From: Prevotella sp.
GTDB taxonomy: Bacteria > Bacteroidota > Bacteroidia > Bacteroidales > Bacteroidaceae
DNA: 64,000 nucleotides
Reading direction: 5' to 3'
NCBI GenBank assembly: GCA_016286995.1
Contig: JAEEVA010000004.1
Location: 47,910-111,909, forward strand
The position numbers and the translations under genes are program-made. Positions 8,104 through 17,457 of the stretch are shown piece after piece. The stretch's first letter is position 1, and every line of letters begins with the position of its first letter. The notes under the pieces were generated by a model. It saw only the letters and a list, made by a program, of their open reading frames with translations, ran no database searches and had not been told where the DNA came from.

Positions 8104-11100
8104 CGTTATAATTATCGGTGGTTCGAGCAGTCCTGCTGGCAACAGCCCGTCACCCTTGGTGCGATATTTGGCGTTGGTCCAGATGCCGTCGTAGGGCGCT
8201 TTGCCTTGGTCAGCACCTCGCAGGGCATTGTGCCAAGTGTTCACCACCTCGATTTCTATCGTATTCTTGCCTTGATGTAGGGCACCGGTGATGTCTACCT
8301 CGTAGGGGGCCGTCCAGGCAATGCCGCAGTCTTTGCCGTTAATCCAGACGTGCGCAATGTCCCTCACGTTAGGGAATGACAGCCATGCACGACCTTGAGA
8401 AACTTCGTTCTTCTTCAGTTTCCACGTCGTCGTATAGCGGGCGTGACCACTGAAATAGCGGATGCGGTCGTCTGCATGTTGGCTCCAGTCAAAGAGCTGC
8501 TGGCTCTTGATAGTCATGCCAGACTCTTTGAAGGTGATATCCCAAGGCTGAGCCTTAGTTTGCTCCGAGGAAACAGGTAGTTTGCTCCGTGCAAACTGGA
8601 TGTTTGCTCCGAGAAAACTATTCACTTGCCCGAAGCAAACAAACAGCGAGCCGTATGCAGGCAGGGTGAGTGTGCCAGAATAGTCGTACGAGACGTCCGT
8701 TAGGGGATTGTAAACCACCGCTTTTCCGTTGTTCTGACGGAAAACAGGCGAAATGGTTTGCTCCTGATGGGTTTGGTTGGACAGGAAATAAATGTCGAAG
8801 TTGTCGCCAGTACGATGGGTGAATGCAATACCGTCAGGTAGGATGGCGTCAGGCGGCAGATTAGCAAACGTAGCATCGTGATAGGGGTGATGCAGTATGA
8901 GTACGTGCTTCTCGGTGAGTGCAGCCAATCGCGAACGAATCTTCATCGGCAGTTTCATACCCTCTGGTACAACCAACACCTTGTAGTTGAAGGGCTGGGT
9001 GAGCAGGGCGTCCTTGTTCATCGAGTCGTACTTATAGCCGTGTAAGGGATTGATCCAATCCTTCAAATCGAGGATTCCGGCGGAATGGCGCACACCAACC
9101 GGCGATTCAATCATGGGCAAACCATGATTCGCCAGACGTTTGCGCTCTGAGGCTACACGTTCAGCACCAAACAAACCTGGCAACATCGGCACCAACTTGT
9201 CTGGAGTAAAGGCCCGCGAGGGAAGGTCATCACCCGTAAAGACTGCGATATCCACCACAGGGCGCCCCATTTGCAGGAGTGTCTGACAACGAGTGATATA
9301 ATCGACAAAAGGCTTAGCTTCAGGGAACCACGTTTGGTCGCGCTGGAAGAAGAGGCCAATGCCGTCGAGGGTCATGCCTGGCTTGCGGTCGAGCCACGGG
9401 TTGTGGGTATTCACATGAAAGAAAAGTCGGTTCATGCCTAAAGCGAAGTTGCGGTCGAGCAGTGCCTTGATGTTGGCAGGTGTCTCGTCCCACACGCCCC
9501 GCACCTCCGTGAATCCTTCTGCCTGTACGACGTTTTTGCCATAGACATGGGCTCCGCTGATGGCGTCAAGCATATCGGTAGGCTTGTCGTGAGTAGGTGA
9601 ATTGAGCCAGAATTCCCCCATCGGTACATCCACATATTTATAATGCTCTATGCCGTCGCTGACCATCGTGGGGGCAACGCTCTCTGATGACAGTTGCACA
9701 CCATACTCGCGAGCCTTCTGGGCAACGGTGACGAAGAAAACCTCGTTAATAAGTTCATTGACGGTACGGCGGATATCGCGCAACGTCTCCTCGCCACCCC
9801 TCATCGGTACGCCAGCATAGATGGGCAAGAGGGGAAGAATATCGTACCCACGTCTGCGCTCAAACTCCTGGGCAAAGTTCCTGCTCCAGTTTTGCGAGCC
9901 ACACTCCCAAGAGTCAACGTGCAGATACTTAATAGCCTTGTGGTTAGGACGGTTCATAAAGAGGCCAAACCAATTGTCAACCTGTTTTTCAACAGCCTTC
10001 CGCGAGAACTTGTCACACTCCAAACCCTTGGCACCACCAGCCGTTGCATTGGTATGCCCCGTTGAGGTATGTCCCATACGCAGGATGCGCCATTGACCTT
10101 CAGGCAGGTCTATCTCCAACAAATCACCTTTCATCTTCGTACAAATGATGTCCTCTGGACGCAGAAAATCGGTAAGTGTCAGTTCCTCTTCAGGTGATTC
10201 TGGGGCTGTACGCCACACATAGCCAGCCTTACCCTCCCAATTATCGATAAGAGGCCAACTGCTGAACTTGACGTTTTTCAGTCGCAACACAGGCTTCCAT
10301 TTAGCTGCATCCAAGTCTTCAGCACCAGGTTCCGTACCCTCTGGCGTCCACTCCAAACGAAGGTACTTTGTGGTGGTGGGAGGGATGGAGAAGGTGGTAT
10401 TGTAGCCTGTATTTTGCCAACCCTGACGTGGAGGTGTCAGTTGCTTGACCGTTTGAAAGAATACACCATCGGGTGAGGCCTTTACAGTCAGTCGCTGACA
10501 TTGGATATTTGTGCCAGAGGGTTCTATCTCGATGTTACGTATCAACGTAGGTTTGTCGAACTCGTATTGAATCCAACAGGGTTCATCAGCACAATACACG
10601 CCCTTGGCATTTACTGTCACCTCAGGAGAGAAAGTCACCGTTGTCTTGGGTTCTCCCAAGGGTTCAGAAACAGGTACTGCATAGACAGCAATATCCTCAT
10701 AATAATTCTCGTAGTGTTGAGGCTTAGACATTAAAAAATGGTGGAAACCTCCACTCATGATGGTGTCGCAGAAGACTATCTTTTGCATGGACTCTTCTGG
10801 AGAAATCCAGGGACCACCAGCAAGTGCAAAACCGTCGCAGACATGAATGCCCATATCCAAACCGAGGGAATCGGCTTGCACAAGAGCGTAATCCACCATT
10901 CGCCAGAAGTTCTCACTCAAGGCATCTGTTGTGCCTTGGTATTCTGGCCGTTCGGCAGCCCCACGAATAGGCATCAGGTAACAGCCGCCCAGTCCTACGT
11001 CCTTCATGGCCTGAAGGTCGGCCTTGATGCCCGCTTCTGATACAGCCCCATACATCCAGTACCAAAAAGTCCAAGGCTTATACGTGTCGGCACCTCGCGA

Positions 11101-11148
11101 CAAAATCGCGAGGCACAGGAAAAGGGCAAGTGTGGTCAGTCGTTTCAT
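8092..11148 (-). CDS. secreted GH106 alpha-L-rhamnosidase-like glycoside hydrolase
   Basis: GH106 enzymes release terminal alpha-L-rhamnose, for example from rhamnogalacturonans. The 1018-residue product begins with a signal peptide (1-19) and the typical N-terminal barrel start PWTFWYWMYGAVSEAGIKADL with GGCYLMP and GLDMGIHVCDGFALAGGPW. It continues with the long GH106 middle (LHVDSWECGSQNW, RGYDILP, a region rich in beta strands) and ends with a jelly-roll galactose-binding-like domain (about 890-1010, VWINGKDCGIAW and NTIEIEVVNTWHN). Length fits the family. It lies between a GH2 gene (37 bases upstream) and the esterase (20 bases downstream), all in one direction. Rhamnosidase activity is the family expectation; catalytic glutamates were not assigned with certainty. 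Confidence 0.87.
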   Translation of the reverse strand: MKRLTTLALFLCLAILSRGADTYKPWTFWYWMYGAVSEAGIKADLQAMKDVGLGGCYLMPIRGAAERPEYQGTTDALSENFWRMVDYALVQADSLGLDMGIHVCDGFALAGGPWISPEESMQKIVFCDTIMSGGFHHFLMSKPQHYENYYEDIAVYAVPVSEPLGEPKTTVTFSPEVTVNAKGVYCADEPCWIQYEFDKPTLIRNIEIEPSGTNIQCQRLTVKASPDGVFFQTVKQLTPPRQGWQNTGYNTTFSIPPTTTKYLRLEWTPEGTEPGAEDLDAAKWKPVLRLKNVKFSSWPLIDNWEGKAGYVWRTAPESPEEELTLTDFLRPEDIICTKMKGDLLEIDLPEGQWRILRMGHTSTGHTNATAGGAKGLECDKFSRKAVEKQVDNWFGLFMNRPNHKAIKYLHVDSWECGSQNWSRNFAQEFERRRGYDILPLLPIYAGVPMRGGEETLRDIRRTVNELINEVFFVTVAQKAREYGVQLSSESVAPTMVSDGIEHYKYVDVPMGEFWLNSPTHDKPTDMLDAISGAHVYGKNVVQAEGFTEVRGVWDETPANIKALLDRNFALGMNRLFFHVNTHNPWLDRKPGMTLDGIGLFFQRDQTWFPEAKPFVDYITRCQTLLQMGRPVVDIAVFTGDDLPSRAFTPDKLVPMLPGLFGAERVASERKRLANHGLPMIESPVGVRHSAGILDLKDWINPLHGYKYDSMNKDALLTQPFNYKVLVVPEGMKLPMKIRSRLAALTEKHVLILHHPYHDATFANLPPDAILPDGIAFTHRTGDNFDIYFLSNQTHQEQTISPVFRQNNGKAVVYNPLTDVSYDYSGTLTLPAYGSLFVCFGQVNSFLGANIQFARSKLPVSSEQTKAQPWDITFKESGMTIKSQQLFDWSQHADDRIRYFSGHARYTTTWKLKKNEVSQGRAWLSFPNVRDIAHVWINGKDCGIAWTAPYEVDITGALHQGKNTIEIEVVNTWHNALRGADQGKAPYDGIWTNAKYRTKGDGLLPAGLLEPPIIITTTD

Positions 11149-11151
11149 AGC

Positions 11152-11178
11152 ATCCGTGTAATCCGTTAAATTCGTTGT
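11152..11178. repeat. nonanucleotide tract between GH2 and GH106
   Basis: Three in-register 9-nt units (ATCCGTGTA, ATCCGTTAA, ATTCGTTGT) fill the short gap between the GH2 stop and the GH106 start. The sequence resembles the tract at 8077-8103 although the flanking genes differ. Confidence 0.6.
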
Positions 11179-11185
11179 TTATCAA

Positions 11186-14008
11186 TCATTCGAAGTGCAG
11201 GATGGCACTGATAGAACCTTTCCCCTTGCTCCAGTAAGGCTGTGCCGAGGGACCATTGAGGTCTGTTGTGTTCACCTTGTTGCGAACGGCAGGGATAGCC
11301 CTGAGGATAGAAATGCCTGTCTCTGGGAGGGTATACAGAATATGGTCGCGTCCGTCACGAGGCGTATAGACGCCCACCTTTCCTGTCATTAGCTCGATGC
11401 CAATGGCACCTTCGCCGGTGTTCAGCTTCATCCAATTGACATTCGAGAAATAGCCCTTGAACTCAGGATAATCCCATGACTCACCAGGAATGGGATCGTT
11501 GTAGTCGTTCTGCCAATAGCCATATTGCGGACCTTCCTGACGATTCTGCCAGACGCGATAGGGACCCTTACCTACCCATTGTTTGCTTTTCATCAGTTGC
11601 TCAGGATAGTCGAAGCAGATACCCATCAGGTCAACGACGCCATTGAAGTAATAGTCGACGTTCATATACACTCCGCCATCAGCCAGGAAGCGCCACGTTA
11701 CCTTATTAATAGAACCATGCAGATAGTTGGCTACCAGCGTACTGTCACTGAAGGTAAAGCCGTCGAAGGCTCCCTGATCGTCATACTCCGTGTATTGTAT
11801 CTTCTTCTGGAAGGCCTCCTTGTCGTCGTGATTATAGAAGCCATCCTGTGAACGGTCGGCACGCTTGGCAGCCACAAAACGGGGACCATTGCTGAACGAC
11901 AGCTTCTTGCCATTTACATTGACTCCCATCAGCCTACCCGTCTTCTTGCTGAAGGTATATTGACGATTGCCATTCTGCACCAATAATTGGTCACCATCTT
12001 CTGTGTACGAATACTTCTGGGTATGTTCACGCAGAGTGTTCTTGTCGAATTTACCGGTCTTTGTCCAATGCTTGTGATGCCACGTAAAGATTTCCTTTCC
12101 ATCCGGGTCGATAGCTGTCAACTCAATCACGTCAGCATCTGTCCTTTCGATTTTCAGTCGGGCTTTTTCACCAGGTGCAGCATCAGGTGAGGGGAGTTTC
12201 ACTTCCTTGATGACCTTGACGTCCGTTTCTCCGTAGGCAGGCATCTTAAGCAGTCTGTAGCTGAACTGGCAGTCCTTCAGGTTGATGAAGTTATAGCAGT
12301 TCTGAATGGTGAAGGCACCGCTGTCAAAATACAAGACCTGCACAGGACTCCACACCTCGCGGATGGTATAGAATGAACCTTCCTTCTCCATGTGAGGACC
12401 AACGATGCCATCGCTGCCGAAGTTGCCCATGCAATCCACTATATTATTCTGGTCTGTGCGCACCACGCCTTGATCCATCAGGTCCCACAGGAAGCCGCCG
12501 GCACAACGGGGATTGCTCATCATCAGCTTCCAGTAGTCCTTCAGGCCTGCCCCATGACCGCCGTCATACAGTCCATGCAGGAACTCTGTAGGCATGAAAA
12601 TCTCCTTCTGGCGCATATAGTCTGCCGTCTCACCCCACGAACGATAGTGCTTCGTCTCGAAGCCGTTACGATTGGCCCAGGGGTAGAGAACGACGCGCTG
12701 CTGAGGGTCGAACTTCGCAAATACTGACTCCAGTTCGTAGTTAAAGCCGCCTTCATTGCCATTGCTCCAGAAGATAATGCTGGGATGGTTGACGTCGCGG
12801 GTCACCATTTCCTCTACAATCTGACTGCCCACAACCGTTTCGTGTGCCCAATGCCAGCCTGGCTGTTCACATTCCACATAGAGACCCAGCGAGTCGCAGG
12901 CATCCAGAAACTCCGGGTCGGCGGGATAGTGCGAGAGACGAACAGCATTCATGTTCATGCTCTTAATCAGTAGCACGTCCTCAATATTTTTCTGCATAGA
13001 CAGCGTACGGCCTGTTTCAGGACGGAAGCTGTGGCGGTTGACGCCCTTCATAATGACCTTCTTGCCGTTGATGAAGATGCCATCTTCCTTATCACCATTA
13101 TACGTGTGACGATATTCAATGGTGCGGAAGCCAAACTTCTGGCGCTCTATGTGGAGGGTACGACCCTCTGCGTCTTTTAACGTGAAGACGGCAGTGTAGA
13201 GGTTGGGCTGCTCGGCATTCCAGATCTTGATACCATTAACACTGAAGTTTACCTTCGCCTGGTCGCTGCCCACGGGGAAAGCAGGGCTCTGCGCTACCTT
13301 CTTCCCATTGGCGTCGATGATATCGACGCATAGAGAACTGCCTGGCACTGCCCTGTTTAGGAAGACGTCGGCCATAAAGGAACCATCCGCCTTCGCATCA
13401 ATAGCCACGCGCTGAATATTTCGGGCTGGCTTACTGACAATGAATACCGGGCGCCAAATGCCGCCAAAGTTCCAGTAGTCAGCACGGCGCTCGGCCATGT
13501 TCACCTGCGGATTGGTGCTTTCCTTCAACACCTCCACTTCTAAACGGTTCTTCTTTTTACCGAAGAACACACGATCAGAAACATCTATTGTATGCCGCGT
13601 AAAGCCACCCTGATAGGTGCCATTGCCTGCCTTACGACCATTAATCTGCACACGTATCTCCGTAAAGGCAGCCTCAAACACCAACAGAATCTGTCTGCCA
13701 GCCCACTCGGCAGGAAGCGTAAACTCATGCTTATACAGTCCTTTTTCGTCGGCTATACCTTCTGGGGTTGCCTTGCCATAGAAACGCATACCATACTGAT
13801 ATGTGCCGAAACCCTGCAGTTCCCAGCATGATGGCACGCCAATCTTAGTCCACTTTCCGCTATTACGACCATCCGTACAATAGAAGTCCCATTGCACCAT
13901 ATCTTCACAGCCGTGACCACTCAGATATTGCCGTTCAGTCTCTGCCGACTGCGCCAGTGCAACGCTGGTAGTGATTGCCAATACTGTCAAAAGAAAAGTT
14001 CGTCTCAT
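11186..14008 (-). CDS. secreted GH2 beta-galactosidase-like glycoside hydrolase
   Basis: A 940-residue GH2 enzyme, probably acting on terminal beta-linked sugars of a plant glycan. It shows a signal peptide (1-19), a sugar-binding jelly roll (about 40-190, with VPSCWELQGFGTYQYG), an Ig-like domain (195-305), the TIM barrel (from about 306; MKGVNRHSF, VRLSHYPADPEF), acid/base E419 in WSNGNEGGF, nucleophile candidate E475 in MPTEFLHG, and a C-terminal large-chain-like beta-sandwich (about 690-935) as in long LacZ-type proteins. The start codon sits inside the 3' arm of a perfect 16-bp hairpin, so translation is probably regulated by RNA structure. It follows the outer-membrane protein gene by 54 bases and leads the GH106-esterase-GH2 series. 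Confidence 0.88.
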   Translation of the reverse strand: MRRTFLLTVLAITTSVALAQSAETERQYLSGHGCEDMVQWDFYCTDGRNSGKWTKIGVPSCWELQGFGTYQYGMRFYGKATPEGIADEKGLYKHEFTLPAEWAGRQILLVFEAAFTEIRVQINGRKAGNGTYQGGFTRHTIDVSDRVFFGKKKNRLEVEVLKESTNPQVNMAERRADYWNFGGIWRPVFIVSKPARNIQRVAIDAKADGSFMADVFLNRAVPGSSLCVDIIDANGKKVAQSPAFPVGSDQAKVNFSVNGIKIWNAEQPNLYTAVFTLKDAEGRTLHIERQKFGFRTIEYRHTYNGDKEDGIFINGKKVIMKGVNRHSFRPETGRTLSMQKNIEDVLLIKSMNMNAVRLSHYPADPEFLDACDSLGLYVECEQPGWHWAHETVVGSQIVEEMVTRDVNHPSIIFWSNGNEGGFNYELESVFAKFDPQQRVVLYPWANRNGFETKHYRSWGETADYMRQKEIFMPTEFLHGLYDGGHGAGLKDYWKLMMSNPRCAGGFLWDLMDQGVVRTDQNNIVDCMGNFGSDGIVGPHMEKEGSFYTIREVWSPVQVLYFDSGAFTIQNCYNFINLKDCQFSYRLLKMPAYGETDVKVIKEVKLPSPDAAPGEKARLKIERTDADVIELTAIDPDGKEIFTWHHKHWTKTGKFDKNTLREHTQKYSYTEDGDQLLVQNGNRQYTFSKKTGRLMGVNVNGKKLSFSNGPRFVAAKRADRSQDGFYNHDDKEAFQKKIQYTEYDDQGAFDGFTFSDSTLVANYLHGSINKVTWRFLADGGVYMNVDYYFNGVVDLMGICFDYPEQLMKSKQWVGKGPYRVWQNRQEGPQYGYWQNDYNDPIPGESWDYPEFKGYFSNVNWMKLNTGEGAIGIELMTGKVGVYTPRDGRDHILYTLPETGISILRAIPAVRNKVNTTDLNGPSAQPYWSKGKGSISAILHFE

Positions 14009-14066
14009 ATATAGCTATACCTTATTTATATATGAGACGAACTAATAGGCTATTTGTCCCTATTAG
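13998..14066 (-). promoter_or_regulatory. two consecutive RNA hairpins, the second hiding the GH2 start codon
   Basis: On the minus strand, arms at 14059-14066 and 14042-14049 (8 bp, perfect, 9-nt loop) overlap the stop codon of the outer-membrane protein gene. A second hairpin follows with perfect 16-bp arms at 14027-14042 and 13998-14013 and a 13-nt loop. The GH2 AUG (14006-14008) is inside its last arm (UAUAUAUGAGACGAAC) and the only purine-rich AAGG is in the loop. There is no U-run, so these are not simple terminators. Structure is seen directly; a translational switch is inference. Confidence 0.7.
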
Positions 14067-14701
14067 AAGTAATAGGCTAAGGCTATCTGCCAGGCATTGG
14101 CCTTAGCCTTGCCGCGAACAGTATCCCATGTAGCACTTGCTCCTGATTTGAAATCAACTTCACCAGTCTTACCCAGAGCAATGTTATAGTTGGCGGACAG
14201 TTGTAAGTGATCCATTAATAACAGCCCCAGACCAATATTGGCGCTGACGTTCGAACTTCTGAGCGTCCACTCGGCAGCCTCATCAAACAACTTCTTGTCT
14301 TTGTCACCGACATTGAATCCAAACTGAGGACCGGCAAAAATGAAGATGCTGGCCGTACTGCCCAACCCTACTCCATATCGTACGTTAATAGGCACCTGGA
14401 TACTCTGTTGTTTCAGTTTTTCAGTAACGGTATTGTTCTGCGTGTTATACACCTCTATCTCAGCCTCGCGGTAGTCGTAGAGGGCTGCAACATCAATACC
14501 CAGACCCACGATAGGCAGCGTAATTTTGATAGTCGGACCTGCAAAATAACCTGCCTTGTTCTTAAACATATCCTCAACACTACTGTTGCTGACTGTCATT
14601 TGGGTCAGATTCAAACCACCCTTCAGACCAAACTTTACCTGGGCTTGTGACGGCATAGCAATCGCTACAGCCATCAGCATCATGACCAATAATTTCTTCA
14701 T
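14063..14701 (-). CDS. outer-membrane beta-barrel protein (PorT/OMP_b-brl type)
   Basis: A 212-residue protein with a signal peptide (about 1-20, ending SQAQ) and a run of alternating amphipathic strands such as VKFGLKGGLNLTQMTV, ending in an aromatic residue (ALAYYF) as outer-membrane barrels do. Size fits an eight-stranded barrel of the outer-membrane-beta-barrel family that includes PorT-like proteins. It is directly downstream of gldN and may be transcribed with the T9SS genes; some T9SS loci carry such barrels, but a specific T9SS role is not shown by the sequence. Confidence 0.75.
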   Translation of the reverse strand: MKKLLVMMLMAVAIAMPSQAQVKFGLKGGLNLTQMTVSNSSVEDMFKNKAGYFAGPTIKITLPIVGLGIDVAALYDYREAEIEVYNTQNNTVTEKLKQQSIQVPINVRYGVGLGSTASIFIFAGPQFGFNVGDKDKKLFDEAAEWTLRSSNVSANIGLGLLLMDHLQLSANYNIALGKTGEVDFKSGASATWDTVRGKAKANAWQIALAYYF

Positions 14702-14729
14702 ATCTCTTATATTTTATCTCTTAGTGTCT
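14702..14729. repeat. heptanucleotide tract between gldN and the barrel gene
   Basis: Four 7-nt units in register (ATCTCTT, ATATTTT, ATCTCTT, AGTGTCT) span the gldN stop region and the gap to the next gene. Confidence 0.55.
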
Positions 14730-15776
14730 TTGTCTGCGTACGCTGACACGAGCATTGCCTGATGGGGCATTGCCACCGTCACTGCTTTTGCTACGTCCGC
14801 TCTTTGCCTTGGCAGCACGTCCACTCTTTTTTGCCCCCTTCTTAGCAGCCTTGACATTCTTTACGTCCAGCTTGGCTATAGAGTCCAACGAGTCTTTCTT
14901 ATGCTTGTCACCGAAGATATTCTCTTCAAAGGCCTTCAGTTCTGCCTCAATCTTCTTCTGCTCCGCAGCCAATGCTGAATCGTTGGGACAATATTGTGCC
15001 AACGTCTTACCCAGCATGTTGTTGGTTTTGTAAATCTTACCCTCATAACGATTCATGGTGAAGTAGTCCTCCATGGACATCGTTGCGGCGTTGTTCAGAT
15101 TTGACGTCATCACCGTCTGGCGACTCAGGAATGGTTCCAGATCAGAGTATTTCACCCAGAAAAGCGGGTATTTCGAGGCCTCTCCGCCGAAGTCATCCTC
15201 ACGCAGCATGACAGGGCAGATGCTCTGCACCTTACGATGGAAGGTAGAGTTGGCATCGTCGAAGTAGGCACTCTCCTTGAGGTAGTACAGCTTCACCTCT
15301 GCCGATGGAATATCGCTATTGTCTACGCGCACCTTACCGTCCTTCTCCTCATAGAAGATGTGGTAGTTGTCCAAGATGGTTTTCATCGTCACCTTGGCCG
15401 AGTCAGTAAACAACTCGTTGCCGTCCAAACGGTACTCATACACGGGTATATAGCCGTTCAGTGCCAGCTTGAAGACGTATGTAAACAGGTTCAACTGTTT
15501 GTCAATGGGTTCTACGGGATAGTACAGTCCGGCATTGGCATCCTGATTGAGGTCCAACTCACGGTAGATGTCACGACGCCACACGACGTTCTCCGGCATT
15601 TCCACTGCTGTAGGGAACATCAGTTTGGCACGCATCGTCATGCCTTGATTCTGCTGTCCCTGCTGACCTTTCTGCTGTTGGGCAGCATTAGGCTTCTGTG
15701 GTCTACGCGCTTTCGGCTGAGCATTGACAGCTCCTGCCATCAGCGTTATCATTAGTAAGAACAATACTCTTTTCAT
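14721..15776 (-). CDS. gldN: type IX secretion / gliding protein GldN (PorN)
   Basis: GldN/PorN is a periplasmic protein that binds the lipoprotein GldK/PorK and forms the large ring under the outer membrane in the T9SS. The 351-residue product has a signal peptide (1-19), a Gln/Lys/Pro-rich low-complexity stretch (about 20-48), then the conserved body (VVWRRDIYRELDLNQDANAGLYYPVEP, LFTYVFKLALNGYIPVYEYRLDG, GGEASKYPLFWVKY, MSMEDYFTMNRYEGKIYKTNN) and a basic Lys/Arg-rich tail (about 290-350). It is the last of the porP-gldK-L-M-N series. The low-complexity head and basic tail are longer than in a minimal GldN. Confidence 0.95.
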   Translation of the reverse strand: MKRVLFLLMITLMAGAVNAQPKARRPQKPNAAQQQKGQQGQQNQGMTMRAKLMFPTAVEMPENVVWRRDIYRELDLNQDANAGLYYPVEPIDKQLNLFTYVFKLALNGYIPVYEYRLDGNELFTDSAKVTMKTILDNYHIFYEEKDGKVRVDNSDIPSAEVKLYYLKESAYFDDANSTFHRKVQSICPVMLREDDFGGEASKYPLFWVKYSDLEPFLSRQTVMTSNLNNAATMSMEDYFTMNRYEGKIYKTNNMLGKTLAQYCPNDSALAAEQKKIEAELKAFEENIFGDKHKKDSLDSIAKLDVKNVKAAKKGAKKSGRAAKAKSGRSKSSDGGNAPSGNARVSVRRQRH

Positions 15777-15809
15777 ATCTTCTATTTTTTATTGCAGTAG
15801 CAAATTTTT

Positions 15810-15848
15810 CACTCTTCACTCTTCACTCTTCACTCTTCACTCTTCACT
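15810..15848. repeat. heptanucleotide tandem repeat between gldM and gldN
   Basis: Five perfect copies of CACTCTT (15810-15844) plus a partial copy. The tract includes the gldM stop codon (TGA on the minus strand, 15844-15846). It is preceded by a block (about 15785-15808) that is nearly identical to one upstream of gldK. Confidence 0.9.
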
Positions 15849-17409
15849 TTACAATGACCTCCATCGATGCATTCAGCTTACGCTGTATGCCATCTGGACC
15901 GATAGCCGTCACACGTGATATATAGAAGCGCTTGTTGCGCTGCAGCTTGCGGAAGGCATCCTTCTGACGGGCCGAGAAGTTGGCACCGTCGCTGACCATC
16001 GGTACGGCATTACCCATATTGTCGAAGAATACGGTCTCGAAACTCTGCACCTTGAAGGCTATATCCAGGATGCCGTCATCGATGGCGGCACCAATGCCGT
16101 CAACAACCATTAGCTGACCTTTCGACAGACCGCCGCCCTTGTAACGTATCGGACTACCACTCTCATCCTTCATGGCGATATACGGTGTGGGGTCTGGCAG
16201 ACGGCGCACACGGAAGGTGAACTGTCCCATCTGTTGCGGACGACCTGTATTCGTGCTGGTCACGGTAATGGTGACATTCTGACCTACTGCCGTTGGACGG
16301 GCAATATAGCGTCCAGGACCCACGGGTTGCAACGTACCGCCCGACATCGTTGCCTGAACCTTATTCACAGGCACGCCAGGCACTGAGACGCTTAACGGGT
16401 TGTTGTAGCCGGCATAGAGTACATTCATGAGGTCGGCACTGACAGTTGCCGAGGGGTCGACAACGGTATATTTCTGTTCGAAGTCACGCTTTAGCAGCTC
16501 ACCGTTACCATTCTCCACCTGAATGTAACCAGATAGTGTGAAGTCTCCCGTTCGACCAGTCACCGTCTCATAGATTCCACCTGGCAAGTTCACTTCCTTG
16601 CCACCAATGAATATCTGTGGTTGCTGAGTGGTGTCGACGGCAGCCATCACGATACGTGCCGAGAACTTGTCACCACGTACGATGGTCTGTGAGTTAGGAA
16701 TGACAAAGGCATTGAGGGCATTCACACGGATATCCTTCACGTCGATATTCGATACCAGTGTGTGCAGTACCGCACCTTCTGCATAGCGTACGTCGTTCTG
16801 TAACTTGCTCAACAGAGTGACAGCGGCAGAGGTTGGCATCGACTCAAACATATATTCCTGCCAATTCTTGCCCATAGCCACAGCATCCTTGGGAATATCA
16901 GTAGTCAGGTTCGAGGCTATCGTCTTTTTCTGGTGGTAGTCAGTCACCATACCCAACAGGGCATTACGGTAATTATTGATGGCGTCGTATAATTCCTTGC
17001 CACGTCCGCGTCCAGGAGCCAGCATCACCTGTGTGGCAGCTTCCAAATCCTCCTTGTTACGGATGTTGCGTACATCACCGTCCTTGCCGTCAGCCTCTTG
17101 CACAATAGCCAATTTCAATTCCTCAGCCAACCCGTAGAGCTTATCGCTCATCGCTTTCACCTTCTGCGACTTGTCGTACCACAGTTTCACCTTCTGAGGG
17201 TTTTTCTTCATCTGTACGGCAAAGTCATCGTATATGGTCTGGTTCTCCTTGGTGGCGTTCAGCGTGGTGCGCTTCAGACTTTCCTCCACGAGGGAGAAGC
17301 CGTTGAGCACCTCGGTAGAGACGTTCAGCGCCAGCATCGCCATCAGAACGACGTACATCAGATTGATCATCTTCTGACGCGGAGAAACGGGTCTTTTCTT
17401 AATTGCCAT
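15844..17409 (-). CDS. gldM: type IX secretion motor protein GldM (PorM)
   Basis: GldM/PorM is anchored in the inner membrane by one N-terminal helix, forms the motor with GldL and reaches across the periplasm to the GldK-GldN ring. The 521 residues begin with the highly typical KKRPVSPRQKMINLMYVV, a single membrane helix (about 15-35) and then the long periplasmic part with helical D1 and beta-rich D2-D4 domains (VNALNAFVIPNSQTIVRGDKF, FIGGKEVNLPGGIYE, LYAGYNNPLSVSVPGVP). Length matches the family. Start ATG at 17409 lies 48 bases after the gldL stop. Confidence 0.97.
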   Translation of the reverse strand: MAIKKRPVSPRQKMINLMYVVLMAMLALNVSTEVLNGFSLVEESLKRTTLNATKENQTIYDDFAVQMKKNPQKVKLWYDKSQKVKAMSDKLYGLAEELKLAIVQEADGKDGDVRNIRNKEDLEAATQVMLAPGRGRGKELYDAINNYRNALLGMVTDYHQKKTIASNLTTDIPKDAVAMGKNWQEYMFESMPTSAAVTLLSKLQNDVRYAEGAVLHTLVSNIDVKDIRVNALNAFVIPNSQTIVRGDKFSARIVMAAVDTTQQPQIFIGGKEVNLPGGIYETVTGRTGDFTLSGYIQVENGNGELLKRDFEQKYTVVDPSATVSADLMNVLYAGYNNPLSVSVPGVPVNKVQATMSGGTLQPVGPGRYIARPTAVGQNVTITVTSTNTGRPQQMGQFTFRVRRLPDPTPYIAMKDESGSPIRYKGGGLSKGQLMVVDGIGAAIDDGILDIAFKVQSFETVFFDNMGNAVPMVSDGANFSARQKDAFRKLQRNKRFYISRVTAIGPDGIQRKLNASMEVIVK

Positions 17410-17420
17410 TATCTTTTTCC

Positions 17421-17452
17421 GTTATATCGATATGTCGTTATGTCGACTCTAT
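17421..17452. repeat. octanucleotide tract between gldL and gldM
   Basis: Units GTTATATC, GATATGTC, GTTATGTC, GACTCTAT lie in an 8-nt register in the gldL-gldM gap. Same style as the 7-nt tracts at the other junctions of this operon. Confidence 0.5.
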
Positions 17453-17457
17453 ATCCC

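Noticed and set aside
4053..14008. Classical polysaccharide utilisation locus
   Set aside because: I looked for SusC (TonB-dependent barrel) and SusD genes in the window and found none, so only the term degradation block is used.
15810..15848. Phase-variable promoter controlled by an invertase
   Set aside because: No inverted repeats around the tract and no invertase gene next to it; the tract includes a stop codon.
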